Notes: a model not told the origin generated them from the sequence alone. A stretch of DNA of 64,000 nucleotides from Amycolatopsis keratiniphila subsp. keratiniphila (GCF_001620365.2 NZ_LQMT02000020.1:209854-273853), one strand, 5' to 3'. Positions 51,634 to 63,384 are shown, counted from the first letter of the stretch. Translations and numbers: made by a program.

Positions 51634-52861
51634 CCCAGGAGGTCCGGAGCGAAGCGAGCGCGTCGTGGAAGCCCGGGAAGGTCTTCTTCACGCAACCGGG
51701 GTCGTCCAGCGTGATCCCCGGCGTCCGCAAGCCCGTGACGCTGAACGCCATCGCGATCCGGTGGTCCCGGCGGCACTTCACGAGCGCCCCGGACGGCGTG
51801 CCCGGCCGGATTTCGATCCAGTCCCGCCCTGTCTCCACCGAAACGCCCATCGCGCGCAGATTCTCTTCGCACGCCGCCAGCCGGTCGCATTCCTTGATTC
51901 GCGTGTTGTAGACGTCCTCGATCCGCACCGGCCCGTCCGCGAACGGCGCGATGGCCGCGAGCGTCGGCACGGTGTCGGAGATGTCGCGCATGTTCACCGT
52001 GACACCGCGCAGGCCGCCCGTCCCGGTCACGGTCACGGCGTCCGGACCGACCTCGACGTCCGCGCCCATCTGCCGCAGGACCTCGACGAAGGCCAGATCC
52101 CCTTGCAGGGCGCCCTCGCCGAGCCCCGGCACGGTGACCGAGCGACCGGTCAGCGCGGCCGCCGCGAAGAAGTAGCTGGACGTCGAGGCGTCGGGCTCGA
52201 TCTCGTAGCGACAGGCCTGATACGGCGTCGGCGGCACGACGAACGTGTCACCGTCACGGACGACCTCGACGCCGAAGCGCCGCATCATCGCGATGGTGAT
52301 CTCGACGTAGGGCACCGAAACGAGGTCCGTGACGGTGATCCGCAGTCCCTCGGCGGTCAGGGGGCCGACCAGCAGCAACGCGGTCAGGAACTGCGAGGAC
52401 AGTCCCGCGTCCAGGGTCAGTTCGCCGCCCTTGATCCCGGCGGCCCGCACGACCAGCGGATGGTGGCCCGGCGTGCCTTCGAAGGTCAGGTCGACGCCCA
52501 GTTCCAGCAACGCGTCGGTGAGCGGCCCCAGCGGCCGCGCGCGCATCTGCTCGGAGGCGTCGAAGCGGAAGGTGCCGTGCCCGGCGGCGGCCAGTGCCGG
52601 CAGGAACCGCGCGGTGGTGGCGCCGTCACGGCAGAAGATATCGGCGCTGTCGACGGCGGGGCCCTCGGGCCTGCCCTCGATCGTCCACTCGCCGGGAGCG
52701 CGGGAGACCTGATAGCCGAGCTTGAGGAGGCCCTCGGCGAAGCCCTCGGAGTCGTCCGAACGCAGCGGCCTGCTCAGCACGGTCGTCCCGTGGGCGGCGG
52801 CCGCGAGGAACAGGCCTCGGGCGGTGATCGACTTCGAACCGGGGATGTCGACGATGGTCAC
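51626..52861 (-). CDS. aroA: EPSP synthase family protein (3-phosphoshikimate 1-carboxyvinyltransferase)
   Basis: This 411-residue protein has the two-domain EPSP synthase fold. PGSKSITARGLFLAAA (Lys/Ser/Arg ligands present, but Asn of the usual TNR is Ala), SSQFLTALLLVGPL, DLVSVPYVEITIAMMRRFGV and DRLAA are family motifs. The usual NAGTAxR loop reads DGATTARFLPAL. It joins shikimate-3-phosphate and PEP toward aromatic amino acids, if it is the housekeeping enzyme; a second AroA may exist elsewhere. The GTG follows a TATGCT box by 6 nt. Confidence 0.82.
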   Translation of the reverse strand: MTIVDIPGSKSITARGLFLAAAAHGTTVLSRPLRSDDSEGFAEGLLKLGYQVSRAPGEWTIEGRPEGPAVDSADIFCRDGATTARFLPALAAAGHGTFRFDASEQMRARPLGPLTDALLELGVDLTFEGTPGHHPLVVRAAGIKGGELTLDAGLSSQFLTALLLVGPLTAEGLRITVTDLVSVPYVEITIAMMRRFGVEVVRDGDTFVVPPTPYQACRYEIEPDASTSSYFFAAAALTGRSVTVPGLGEGALQGDLAFVEVLRQMGADVEVGPDAVTVTGTGGLRGVTVNMRDISDTVPTLAAIAPFADGPVRIEDVYNTRIKECDRLAACEENLRAMGVSVETGRDWIEIRPGTPSGALVKCRRDHRIAMAFSVTGLRTPGITLDDPGCVKKTFPGFHDALASLRTSWGI

Positions 52862-52867
52862 AGCGTG

Positions 52868-52873
52868 AGCATA
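52868..52873 (-). promoter_or_regulatory. -10 box of aroA, leaderless type
   Basis: On the minus strand TATGCT ends 6 nt before the GTG at 52861, with no ribosome site. aroA is therefore probably transcribed separately from the atp/DUF2550 operon. Confidence 0.5.
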
Positions 52874-52915
52874 CGGCGTGCCCGAACGGCGAACTCGCGT
52901 GATTGAAGGCGTAAC

Positions 52916-53350
52916 TCAGGAAGCGCGCGGGAGGCGGCGGCCCGGCGGGGCCGACTCCAGCCAGGACAGGAAGCCGGTGAGGGCACCGGGACCCATCGCG
53001 ATCTCGATCGCCTCCTGTTTGGCGGACTCGCACCGCAGGACGATCGAACCGTCGGGGACGGCGTACGCCTCCGTGCCGGAGGGGTCACGCCGGTCCGCGA
53101 TCTCCATGCTTTCGCGCTCGAAGACGCGATCCGGGCCCGTCCGCAGGCTCCACACGCGGAACCAGACGAACTTCTCGCCCTCGTAGCGGCCCAGCCCCAG
53201 ATGCCAGCTGGACCGCGCCTCGTCCGGACGCCACCGCAGGGCGACGCTCACCCCGCCACCGCGGCGCATCCGGACCCACCGCAACGAATACCAGGCCGCG
53301 AGTACGGCCAGGACGGTCAGGGCCCCGAGAACACCCACGGCGATTTCCAC
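52916..53350 (-). CDS. DUF2550 family membrane protein
   Basis: This 144-residue protein has one N-terminal membrane helix (AVGVLGALTVLAVLAAWYSL) and an exterior or cytosolic beta-rich domain. It matches DUF2550, the Rv1312-type protein always next to atpC in actinobacteria. It begins 25 nt after the atpC stop, with AAGGACAGGGG upstream, and is probably the last gene of the atp operon. Function unknown. Confidence 0.85.
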   Translation of the reverse strand: MEIAVGVLGALTVLAVLAAWYSLRWVRMRRGGGVSVALRWRPDEARSSWHLGLGRYEGEKFVWFRVWSLRTGPDRVFERESMEIADRRDPSGTEAYAVPDGSIVLRCESAKQEAIEIAMGPGALTGFLSWLESAPPGRRLPRAS

Positions 53351-53375
53351 GGCCCGGCCCCTGTCCTTCGCCCGG

Positions 53376-53741
53376 TCAGACCGACTGACCGGCCGCGCGA
53401 AGCTGGGCGGTCGCCCTAGCCCGCTCTTGCTCGTCTTCGCCGCTCAGCGCCTTCTTGGCCGCGTCGACGTCGATCTCGTCCGAGAGCTCGGCGCTCTCGG
53501 CGAGGATGCTCACGCCGGTCGCGGTGACCGACAGGAACCCGCCGTGCACCGCGGCGGTCACGGTCTCGCCGTCCGTGGTCGTCACCTTCACGACACCACC
53601 CTCGACGAGCTGGCCGAGAACCGGCTCGTGACCGGCCATGATGCCGATCTCGCCCTCGGTGGTCTGCGCCACCACGAACGTGGCGGTACCGGACCAGAGA
53701 CGGCGCTCGACGGCTACCAGCTCGACAGAAATCTCAGCCAC
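53376..53741 (-). CDS. atpC: F1 ATP synthase epsilon subunit
   Basis: This 121-residue protein is the same length as the mycobacterial subunit. [18 protein letters not shown] opens the beta-sandwich; [20 protein letters not shown] is the family core. A C-terminal helix ([15 protein letters not shown]) completes the inhibitory subunit. The GTG at 53741 follows GGGAAG; the frame extends to 53771 without support. Confidence 0.95.
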   Translation of the reverse strand: MAEISVELVAVERRLWSGTATFVVAQTTEGEIGIMAGHEPVLGQLVEGGVVKVTTTDGETVTAAVHGGFLSVTATGVSILAESAELSDEIDVDAAKKALSGEDEQERARATAQLRAAGQSV

Positions 53742-53855
53742 GTAGCTTCCCTTCACCTCAGGTGCTGGCACCGAGTGTAATAGTCAACGATCCCGGTATG
53801 CGAACGACGGGACCAGCGTCCACAGTAGACACTGATCCCGCCGCTCATCGGAACA

Positions 53856-56218
<2,363 letters not shown>

Positions 56219-56229
56219 GAGCTATCAGC

Positions 56230-57867
56230 TCACTTCTTCGGGGCGGGCTTGTTGACCTTGACGGTCTCCTGCCCGACCTTCTCGGCGTCCATCGCGTCGG
56301 AGACCTCGACCAGGCTCTTGCCCTCGGAGGTGGTGAACTCCTTCTTGAACTCGTTCACCGCGTCGACCAGCCCGGCGGCGGTCTCCTTGGAGAACTTGCC
56401 CGACTCGCGGATGTCCTTGAGGAGCTCGCCGTTCTTGCGGCGCGCGGAATCGACGAACTCGTCACGGAAGCGGCGCACGTCCTCGGTCGGGACCGTGTCG
56501 AAGTGGCCGTTGGTACCGAGGTACACGGTGACGACCTGCTCCTCGACCGGAAGCGGCGAGTACTGCGGCTGCTTGAGCACCTCGTACAGGCGGGCACCAC
56601 GCTCGAGCTGCGCCTTCGACGCGTCGTCGAGGTCCGAGGCGAAGGCCGCGAAGGCCTCCAGCTCGCGGTACTGCGACAGGTCGATACGGAGCGAACCCGA
56701 AACGTCCTTCATCGCCTTGACCTGCGCGGCACCACCCACACGGGAGACCGAGATACCCACGTCGATGGCCGGGCGCTGACCGGCGTTGAAGAGGTCCGAC
56801 TGGAAGAAGCACTGACCGTCGGTGATCGAGATGACGTTGGTCGGGATGTAGGCCGACACGTCGTTCGCCTTGGTCTCGATGATCGGGAGACCGGTCAGCG
56901 AGCCCGCGCCCAGCTCGTCCGAGAGCTTCGCGCAACGCTCGAGGAGACGGGAGTGCAAGTAGAAGACGTCGCCGGGGAAGGCTTCACGGCCCGGCGGGCG
57001 ACGCAGCAGCAGCGAGATCGCGCGGTAGGCGTCGGCCTGCTTGGTCAGGTCGTCGAACACGATGAGGACGTGCTTGCCCTCGTACATCCAGTGCTGGCCG
57101 ATGGCCGAACCGGTGTACGGCGCGATCCACTTGAAGCCGGCGGAGTCCGACGCGGGGGCCGCGACGATGGTGGTGTACTCCATCGCGCCGGCGTCCTCGA
57201 GGGACTTCTTCACCGCGGCGATCGTGGAGCCCTTCTGGCCGACCGCGACGTAGATGCAGCGAACCTGCTTCTTCGGGTCGCCGGACTCCCAGTTGGCCTT
57301 CTGGTTGATGATCGTGTCCACCGCGACGGCCGTCTTACCGGTCTTGCGGTCACCGATGATCAGCTGGCGCTGGCCACGGCCGATCGGGGTCATCGCGTCG
57401 ATGGCGGTGATACCGGTCTGCAGCGGCTCGGACACCGGCTGGCGCTCGACCACCGAAGCGGCCTTGACCTCCAGCGGGCGACGCTCGGTGGTCTCGATCT
57501 CGCCGAGGCCGTCGATCGGGGCGCCCAGCGGGTTCACGACGCGGCCGAGGTAGCCCTCGCCGACCGGAACCGAGAGGACCTGACCGGTCCGCTTGACTTC
57601 CTGACCTTCGACGACGGTCTCGAAGTCACCGAGGATCGCGGCACCGATGGAGCGCGCGTCCAGGTTCAGCGCCACGCCGAGGACCCCGCCGGGGAACTCG
57701 AGCAGCTCGTTGGCCATCGCCGAGGGAAGACCCTCGATGTGGGCGATACCGTCACCGGCGTCGATGACGACGCCAACTTCTTCCCGGCTCACGTCCGGGG
57801 CGTAACTCGAGACGTAGTTCTCGATCGCGCTACGGATCTCATCCGAGGAGATCGTCAGCTCCGCCAT
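56230..57867 (-). CDS. atpA: F1 ATP synthase alpha subunit
   Basis: This 545-residue protein has the nucleotide-binding [15 protein letters not shown], the [13 protein letters not shown] motif and a C-terminal extension of about 35 residues ([20 protein letters not shown]). Such extensions are known in mycobacterial alpha subunits, where they suppress ATP hydrolysis. Confidence 0.98.
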   Translation of the reverse strand: MAELTISSDEIRSAIENYVSSYAPDVSREEVGVVIDAGDGIAHIEGLPSAMANELLEFPGGVLGVALNLDARSIGAAILGDFETVVEGQEVKRTGQVLSVPVGEGYLGRVVNPLGAPIDGLGEIETTERRPLEVKAASVVERQPVSEPLQTGITAIDAMTPIGRGQRQLIIGDRKTGKTAVAVDTIINQKANWESGDPKKQVRCIYVAVGQKGSTIAAVKKSLEDAGAMEYTTIVAAPASDSAGFKWIAPYTGSAIGQHWMYEGKHVLIVFDDLTKQADAYRAISLLLRRPPGREAFPGDVFYLHSRLLERCAKLSDELGAGSLTGLPIIETKANDVSAYIPTNVISITDGQCFFQSDLFNAGQRPAIDVGISVSRVGGAAQVKAMKDVSGSLRIDLSQYRELEAFAAFASDLDDASKAQLERGARLYEVLKQPQYSPLPVEEQVVTVYLGTNGHFDTVPTEDVRRFRDEFVDSARRKNGELLKDIRESGKFSKETAAGLVDAVNEFKKEFTTSEGKSLVEVSDAMDAEKVGQETVKVNKPAPKK

Positions 57868-57921
57868 TTCAATCCCGCTCTCGCTTCGTTCGTGCCAGTG
57901 TGCAAAGTCGTTGTTGTGGGT

Positions 57922-58743
57922 TCAGCCGGCCAGCCGGCGACGCAGGGCGTCGATGCGCCCTGCGGTGCTGCCGTCGATGACCTCGTCGCCGACGCGGACC
58001 ACCAGTCCGCCGCCGAGTGACGGGTCGACCTCGACGTGCAGCGCGAGCTGCCGCCCGTACAGGGCGTTGAGCTTCTCGCTCAGCCGAGCGTGCTGCTCTT
58101 CGGACAGCGCGCTGGCGCTGGTCACCTGGGCGACCGAGCGCTGACGGCGTTCCGCGGCCAGCTGGACCAGCCGCTCGAGGGCGTTGGCGACCCCGCGGCC
58201 CTTGGCGCGCAGGACGACCTGCTCGACGAGGGTCTTGGTGACCACGTCCACCTTGTCGGCGAACAGGGTGCGGACGAGGGTCCGCTTCGCCTCGGCGGGA
58301 GCGGTCAGGTCGGACAAGGCCTGTTCGAGCTCCGGCGCACCCGCAACGATACGAGTGACCCGGAACAGCTGGTCTTCGACAGCGTCGATGTTCCCGGACT
58401 TCTCCGCACTGGTGAGCAGCGCCGAGCGGCCGAGGGCCTCGAGCCCGTCGGTCAGTTCGCGCGGGCTCGACCAGCGGCTGCCCGCCACGGAGTCGAGCAC
58501 CTGCAGGGCCGGTTCGGAAACCTTGCCCGCGAGGACCCCGCGGGCGAGGCCGATCCGGGCTTCGGACGAGGCCGAACCGTCGGCGACGGCCCGGCGCAGG
58601 CCGATCTCCCGGTCCAGCAGGGCGACGACCGAAAGCAGCTCGTCGCCGACCGTCGCCGGGTCCGTACCCGCGGCGGCCAGAACCTCGCCGAGACGCTTCT
58701 CGGCGAGGTCGAGCGCTTCACGGCTCGCAGCATGCAGCGTCAT
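57922..58743 (-). CDS. atpH: F1Fo ATP synthase delta subunit
   Basis: This 273-residue protein is longer than the usual ~180 residues, with an actinobacterial N-terminal extension. The C-terminal conserved region LHVEVDPSLGGGLVVRVGDEVIDGS is clear. In mycobacteria the delta subunit is fused to b; here b and delta are separate genes 6 nt apart. It links the peripheral stalk to F1. Confidence 0.95.
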   Translation of the reverse strand: MTLHAASREALDLAEKRLGEVLAAAGTDPATVGDELLSVVALLDREIGLRRAVADGSASSEARIGLARGVLAGKVSEPALQVLDSVAGSRWSSPRELTDGLEALGRSALLTSAEKSGNIDAVEDQLFRVTRIVAGAPELEQALSDLTAPAEAKRTLVRTLFADKVDVVTKTLVEQVVLRAKGRGVANALERLVQLAAERRQRSVAQVTSASALSEEQHARLSEKLNALYGRQLALHVEVDPSLGGGLVVRVGDEVIDGSTAGRIDALRRRLAG

Positions 58744-58749
58744 TCTGGT

Positions 58750-59307
58750 CTACTTCCCCGCTCCGTTGGAGGCACCAGCGGTCTCCAGCTCGGCAAGGAA
58801 CCGGTCCACGGTGCCGTGGCGGCGCGCGTCGTCCGCGAGCGACTCGCCGACGATGCGGCTGGCCAGCTCGACGGAGTTACGGCCGAGTTCGGCGCGCAGC
58901 TCGGCGATGATCTGCGCCTTCTGGGCCTGCAGCTGAGCCTGCCCCTGGGCGACGATGCGCTGGGACTCGGCTTCGGCCTCGGCCCGCAGCTCCGCCTTGA
59001 TCTGCTCGGCTTCGAGCCGGGCGTCGTCGCGGATCTTCGCGGCCTCGGAACGGGCTTCCGCCAGCTGCGCCTTGTACTGCGCAAGGTTTTCTTCGGCTTC
59101 GGCCTGAGCCTTTTCGGCCCGCTCGATGCCACCCTCGATCAGCTTGGTCCGCTCTTCGTAGGTCGCCTCGAAACGAGGGACCACGTACTTCTTCAGAACG
59201 AACAGCAGCAGAAGGAAGGCGATGAACCCGAGGATGAGCTCGGGAACGTGCGGCACGATCGGGTTGGGCGCCTCCTCGGCGGCCAACACCAATTCGGTCT
59301 TCAGCAC
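58750..59307 (-). CDS. atpF: Fo ATP synthase subunit b
   Basis: This 185-residue protein has one N-terminal membrane helix (ELILGFIAFLLLLFVLKKYV) and a long Ala/Glu-rich coiled coil (KAQAEAEENLAQYKAQLAEA). There is no second b' gene, so a homodimeric peripheral stalk is expected. It lies between atpE and atpH. Confidence 0.96.
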   Translation of the reverse strand: MLKTELVLAAEEAPNPIVPHVPELILGFIAFLLLLFVLKKYVVPRFEATYEERTKLIEGGIERAEKAQAEAEENLAQYKAQLAEARSEAAKIRDDARLEAEQIKAELRAEAEAESQRIVAQGQAQLQAQKAQIIAELRAELGRNSVELASRIVGESLADDARRHGTVDRFLAELETAGASNGAGK

Positions 59308-59340
59308 AACGTCTCCTTAAGCGATGAGCGGAACTCAGCC

Positions 59341-59595
59341 CTAGGCGGAGGCGAGGAAGTAGATGACGATACCGATCAGCGCGAGCACCTCGGTCAGCAC
59401 GAAGGTCGAGAAGGCGATGCCCTGCAGCTTGCCCTGGGCCTCCGGCTGACGGGCGGTGCCGTTGATGACCGCGGCGAAGATGAGACCCACACCGATACCG
59501 GGGCCGATCGCGCCGAGGCCGTAACCGATGGCGGCAAGACCCTTGTTGATGCTGACGGCCTCGGTGGCGGCCTGCGCAAGAACGATGTTGCTCAC
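59341..59595 (-). CDS. atpE: Fo ATP synthase subunit c
   Basis: This 84-residue, two-helix proteolipid has the RQPEAQGKL loop and proton-carrying E69 in [10 protein letters not shown]. Helix 1 has [10 protein letters not shown]; the Asp found there in the mycobacterial bedaquiline site (GIGDG) is Val here. Several copies form the rotor ring. Confidence 0.97.
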   Translation of the reverse strand: MSNIVLAQAATEAVSINKGLAAIGYGLGAIGPGIGVGLIFAAVINGTARQPEAQGKLQGIAFSTFVLTEVLALIGIVIYFLASA

Positions 59596-59656
59596 GTGCG
59601 TTTCCCTTCAAACTCGGTCCGCGCGACTCACGCGGATCGGGGGCTTTTGGTGTTTC

Positions 59657-60454
59657 TCAGTGCTCCGACGCCAGTGCGGCGCCGATGTACCCTGCGGACA
59701 GCAGTGCGAAAATGTACGCCTGCAGGATCTGGATGAATGCCTCCAGGAAGGTCATCGCGATGGCGAAGAGGAATGCCACCGGTGACGCGACCTTCACGAG
59801 TCCTTCGCCCTCGGTCAGCAGGAAACTCCCGCCGAGCGTGAAGACCATGATGATGAGGTGCCCGGCGAACATCGCCGCGAAGACTCGGATGGCCAGGGTG
59901 GCCGGCGCGATGAAGAACTTCTGCGCGAACTCGATGGTGGAGTACAGCGGCAGAACGAATCCGGGAATACCCGCCGGAGCCAGTTCCTTCTTGAGGTAAC
60001 CCTTGAAACCGTGGCGCTTGAACCCGACGTAGTGGTACACCGGGTAAACGACAAGGAACGCGAGGGCGACCGGGAAACCGATCCGCGCCATGGTCGGGAA
60101 CTGGAAGAACGGGATGATCCCGAAGAGGTTGTTCACCAGCACGAAGCTGAACAGCCCCAGGATCAGCGGAATGAACGGCTTGAAGTCGGCCGAACCGATC
60201 TGCTCACGCGCGATGTTGTTGCGGCCGAAGTTGTAAATCGACTCGGCGATGAACTGTCCCTTGCCGGGGACGACCTTGAGCCGGCGCGACGTCACCATGA
60301 AGTAGGTGATGATGATGATCAGGGAGATGACCACCAGCAGCATCGGCTTGGTGAAGCTCAACCAATAGCCGGAACCGAACAACGGCGGCAGGTTGAAGTC
60401 TTTGACACCAGGCGGCGCGAACTCCGCACCCTCGGCTAGTACCAGCGCGCCCAC
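59657..60454 (-). CDS. atpB: Fo ATP synthase subunit a
   Basis: This 265-residue protein has six or so membrane helices. The essential Arg lies in LAIRVFAAMFAGHLI, and the last helix has FIQILQAYIFALLSAGYIGAAL. It forms the proton half-channels. First gene of atpBEFHAGDC; 379 nt separate it from the AtpI-like gene upstream. Confidence 0.96.
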   Translation of the reverse strand: MGALVLAEGAEFAPPGVKDFNLPPLFGSGYWLSFTKPMLLVVISLIIIITYFMVTSRRLKVVPGKGQFIAESIYNFGRNNIAREQIGSADFKPFIPLILGLFSFVLVNNLFGIIPFFQFPTMARIGFPVALAFLVVYPVYHYVGFKRHGFKGYLKKELAPAGIPGFVLPLYSTIEFAQKFFIAPATLAIRVFAAMFAGHLIIMVFTLGGSFLLTEGEGLVKVASPVAFLFAIAMTFLEAFIQILQAYIFALLSAGYIGAALASEH

Positions 60455-60833
60455 TGGGCTCCTTCCGGTTCTCCCGGCCGGCGTTCACTCCGCCGGGGGA
60501 ATCGTCACGATCTGGACTTAACGTACCCGACACGTATCGGGCCGTCGGAGGCGGCCACCCCACGATGTGCTGAACACGGTTTCACGTTCCGCACACGAGG
60601 ATTCTCGATGCAGTGCTCCCGGGAGACAGACGCCTACCAGCGGGTAATGAGGGACGATTCAACGCCGTCGCCACACTGCTGTTCGGGGTTCGTCATCAGG
60701 AGCCGGCAGCCGAGGCCGCCGCCCATACGCGGACCATATCAGCAGGTTCCGACGGGCCGTACAGGCGTACTACATTGCCCCTGATCGGCCGAGGACCTAG
60801 GTCCCGTCCCAGGTCAGGACCTGGGTCCCGAAA
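60455..60833. other. Upstream region of the atp operon
   Basis: There is no convincing gene in this 379-nt gap. It should hold the atp operon promoter on the minus strand. I see TACGTT and TATGGT as possible -10 boxes but no clear -35 partner. Its right end carries paired palindromes, listed separately. Confidence 0.45.
60793..60825 (-). terminator. Paired palindromes after the AtpI-like gene
   Basis: GGACCTAGGTCC (60793-60804) and CCCAGGTC-AG-GACCTGGG (60808-60825) lie 8 nt beyond the AtpI-like stop. They share AGGTC/GACCT blocks and could pair in alternative ways. They may act as a terminator or attenuator between the AtpI-like gene and atpB. Confidence 0.45.
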
Positions 60834-61289
60834 TCAGCGGGAAGCCGGGATGATCGTCGGGATCTTGGTCTTGCGGAAGGCCGCGAACTCCACCGCGGCG
60901 GCCACCAGGATGGCGACGATCATGGTGACGCCCAAGGCCATCGGGTGGATCGAGCTCACCCCGCGGAGCAGGGTCAGCGCCCCGAACAGGAGGACGATCT
61001 TGAGCACGTAACCACCGAGAGCGATCACCATCACGAACATCGGGTCCATGCCCGCGCTGAAGCGCATCAGGCCCAGCGTCGCGAGGGCGGACACGATGGC
61101 GAGCACGCCACCGACGACCGAGCCGAGCAGGCCCGGGAGTCCATTGAGGATGGTGAAGACCACGATGCAGATCAGCACCGCGGGCGGAACCAGCTTCAGG
61201 GAAGCCTTCGTCATCGCGTTGGCCGCCTGCAGAACCACCTTGGCGTGGGGGTTCTCCTCCGCCTCGACGGTCTTCTCGGTCTCGCTCAC
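60834..61289 (-). CDS. AtpI-like membrane protein
   Basis: This 151-residue protein has four membrane helices (LVPPAVLICIVVFTILNG, LLGSVVGGVLAIVSALA, MFVMVIALGGYVLKIVLLFG, MALGVTMIVAILVAAAV). It occupies the Rv1303/AtpI position upstream of atpB. AtpI-type proteins assist c-ring assembly or Mg uptake. The GTG at 61289 (VSETEKTVEAEE) has GGGAG upstream; the frame continues upstream without support. Confidence 0.82.
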   Translation of the reverse strand: MSETEKTVEAEENPHAKVVLQAANAMTKASLKLVPPAVLICIVVFTILNGLPGLLGSVVGGVLAIVSALATLGLMRFSAGMDPMFVMVIALGGYVLKIVLLFGALTLLRGVSSIHPMALGVTMIVAILVAAAVEFAAFRKTKIPTIIPASR

Positions 61290-61345
61290 AGAAAACTCCC
61301 TGGTCGTCTCAGCCCGCCAGTGTAGGCCCGTGCCGATACGGGCCT

Positions 61346-62497
61346 TCAGGCAGTCCGGTTCCGCGACCGCAGTCTCGGCACGATCGACACCAGCGTCGCC
61401 AGCAGGAAGCCGAATCCGACAATCCAGAAAACCGCGACACTGTCGAAGAGTGTCACCGAAACGGCGCCGAACGCGAGCAGCCCCGCCCACAAGTAGATGA
61501 GCAGCACCGCGCGGCGCTGGGAGTGGCCGATCTCCAGCAGGCGGTGATGCAGGTGCATCTTGTCCGCCGCGAACGGGCTCTCGCCGCGTCGGGTGCGGCG
61601 GATGACCGCCATGATCAGGTCGAGCAACGGCACGAACAGCACCGCGGCGACCACCACGAGCGGCGAGAGCAGCGCGAGCGCGTCCTTGCCGCTGAACTGC
61701 GGGTACGGCACGCGGCCCGACGCGGACGTCGTCGCACCGGCCAGCATGAGCCCGATCATCATCGAACCCGAATCGCCCATGAAGATCTTCGCGGGCTGGA
61801 AGTTGTACGGCAGGAAGCCGAGACAGGCCCCCGCGAGCGTGGCGGCGATGAGGGCGGGCGGGTACGCGCCGACGTCGCCGCCCGAGGAGTCGAGCAGGCC
61901 GAGCGAGAAGGAACAGGTCGCCGCGGCGGCGATGAAGCCGAGGCCGCCGGCGAGACCGTCGAGGCCGTCGACGAAGTTCATCGCGTTGACCATGACGACC
62001 ACCAGCACGACGGTCAGCAGCGCGCCCTGGTTCTTGTCCAGTACCAGGACCTGGCCGAAGGAGTCGCCACCGCCGCCCCACGGCACCCAGAACGACACCC
62101 ACTGCACACCGAAGATCACCAGGATCCCGGCGCACATGACCTGGCCCGCGAGCTTCGTCCAGGCGTCCAGCTCGAATCGGTCGTCGAGCGCGCCGATCAG
62201 GGAGATCACCCCCGCGGCGAGCAGGACACCCAGCGAGTCGAAGGAGAAGTCGAAGCCCCGGCTCAGCGCGGGCAGCTGGTGCGCGAGCCCCATCGCGGCG
62301 GCGACACCGAGGAAGATGCCGATGCCGCCCATCCGCGGGATCGGGGTGACGTGGACGTCGCGGGCCCGCGGGTTGGCGATCGCGCCGATCCGGATGGCGA
62401 CCCGGCGCACGACACCGGTGAGCAGGAAGGTCACGGCCGCCGCGGTGAGGGCGACGAGGATGTACTCCCGGATCGGGAGGCCTTGCGTAGGAGGCAT
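61346..62497 (-). CDS. wecA: undecaprenyl/decaprenyl-phosphate GlcNAc-1-phosphate transferase (WecA/Rfe-like)
   Basis: This 383-residue protein has about eleven membrane helices. The MraY/WecA motifs are ALDDRFELDAWTKL (DD Mg site), NFVDGLDGLAGG and FMGDSGSMMIG, with MHLHHRL near the end. It transfers GlcNAc-1-phosphate to polyprenyl phosphate, starting arabinogalactan linker or related glycan synthesis. It matches Rv1302 in position. Confidence 0.93.
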   Translation of the reverse strand: MPPTQGLPIREYILVALTAAAVTFLLTGVVRRVAIRIGAIANPRARDVHVTPIPRMGGIGIFLGVAAAMGLAHQLPALSRGFDFSFDSLGVLLAAGVISLIGALDDRFELDAWTKLAGQVMCAGILVIFGVQWVSFWVPWGGGGDSFGQVLVLDKNQGALLTVVLVVVMVNAMNFVDGLDGLAGGLGFIAAAATCSFSLGLLDSSGGDVGAYPPALIAATLAGACLGFLPYNFQPAKIFMGDSGSMMIGLMLAGATTSASGRVPYPQFSGKDALALLSPLVVVAAVLFVPLLDLIMAVIRRTRRGESPFAADKMHLHHRLLEIGHSQRRAVLLIYLWAGLLAFGAVSVTLFDSVAVFWIVGFGFLLATLVSIVPRLRSRNRTA

Positions 62498-62570
62498 GGT
62501 GCGTTACGCCGCCGAGGTCCAAGTCACTCGAACACGCTACCGCGTCAGGGGGATACGACGGCCGACGGTC

Positions 62571-63221
62571 CTAGGCCAGTGACTCCGCGGGCACACCCAG
62601 TACTTCCGCGACGGCGGCGCGGCTGACCGCGCCCTCCCGCAGGATGACCGGGTCGTCGCCGGTGAGATCGACCATCGTGGACGGAACGGGCTCGCCGGAC
62701 GAGCCGCCGTCGAGGTATACCGCCACGCTGTCCCCGAGCTGGTCGACCGCTTCCTGCGCGGTGGTCGCGGGCGGACGGCCGGACACGTTCGCGCTCGAGA
62801 CCGCCATCGGGCCGACGTCGCGCAGCAGTTCCAGCGCGACCGGGTGCAGCGGCATCCGGAGCATCACCGTTCCGCGCGACTGGCCGAGATCCCACTGCAG
62901 GCTCGGGGCGTGCGGGAGGATGATCGAGAGGTCGCCGGGCCAGAAGGCCTCGATGAGCGCGCGGGCCTGCGGCGGCGTACCGAGCACGAGTCCGTCCACA
63001 GTGGACCAGGAACCGACCAGGACGCCGACCGGCATGTCGGGGCCGCGGTGCTTGGCCCGCAGGAGGGACTGGACGGCGCCGCCGTCGAAGGCGTCCGCGC
63101 CGATGCCGTAGACCGTGTCGGTCGGGAGGACGACCAGACGGCTGGAGCGCACCGCGCTCGCCGCCGCGGCGAGCCCGTCGGCCCGGGATTCGTGCTTGCT
63201 GCAGTCGTACACCGCGCTCAT
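62571..63221 (-). CDS. L-threonylcarbamoyladenylate synthase (Sua5/YrdC)
   Basis: This 216-residue enzyme makes threonylcarbamoyl-AMP for the t6A37 modification of ANN-decoding tRNAs. VVLPTDTVYGIGADAFDGGAV is the substrate-binding core and PLHPVALELLRDVGPMAVSSANVSG the second motif. It starts MSAVYDCSKHESRADGL, 8 nt after a TACGCT box. In mycobacteria prmC and prfA lie upstream; here hairpins and an unrelated gene are found instead. Confidence 0.94.
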   Translation of the reverse strand: MSAVYDCSKHESRADGLAAAASAVRSSRLVVLPTDTVYGIGADAFDGGAVQSLLRAKHRGPDMPVGVLVGSWSTVDGLVLGTPPQARALIEAFWPGDLSIILPHAPSLQWDLGQSRGTVMLRMPLHPVALELLRDVGPMAVSSANVSGRPPATTAQEAVDQLGDSVAVYLDGGSSGEPVPSTMVDLTGDDPVILREGAVSRAAVAEVLGVPAESLA

Positions 63222-63325
63222 GGGCAGTGAGCGTAGCGCCGCGGTGTGGCGGGGCTCGCCAAGGTGCCCGTCTCGGTGCGTTTTTCTCGGCCGGGCGGTC
63301 GTGAATGTCGATTCGGGGCAGGTCC

Positions 63326-63384
63326 GTGAAGGCCTCCTTGCCTACCTTGAAGGTAGTGAAGGAGGCCTTCACTACCTTCAAGGT
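63326..63384. repeat. Overlapping arms able to form two exclusive hairpins
   Basis: Hairpin 1: 63326-63339 pairs with 63359-63372, with an inner CTACCTT-G-AAGGTAG stem. Hairpin 2: 63344-63362 pairs perfectly with 63366-63384 (19-nt arms, 3-nt loop). They use the same central bases, so only one can form at a time. The core GAAGG-CCT-CCTT matches the nested-core family. Confidence 0.75.

Noticed and set aside
60834-62522. A 562-codon frame joining the AtpI-like protein to an upstream Arg/Gly-rich extension
   Set aside because: The upstream part is antisense-like, low-complexity sequence overlapping wecA in another frame. A GTG with a ribosome site at 61289 gives the correct AtpI-like protein.
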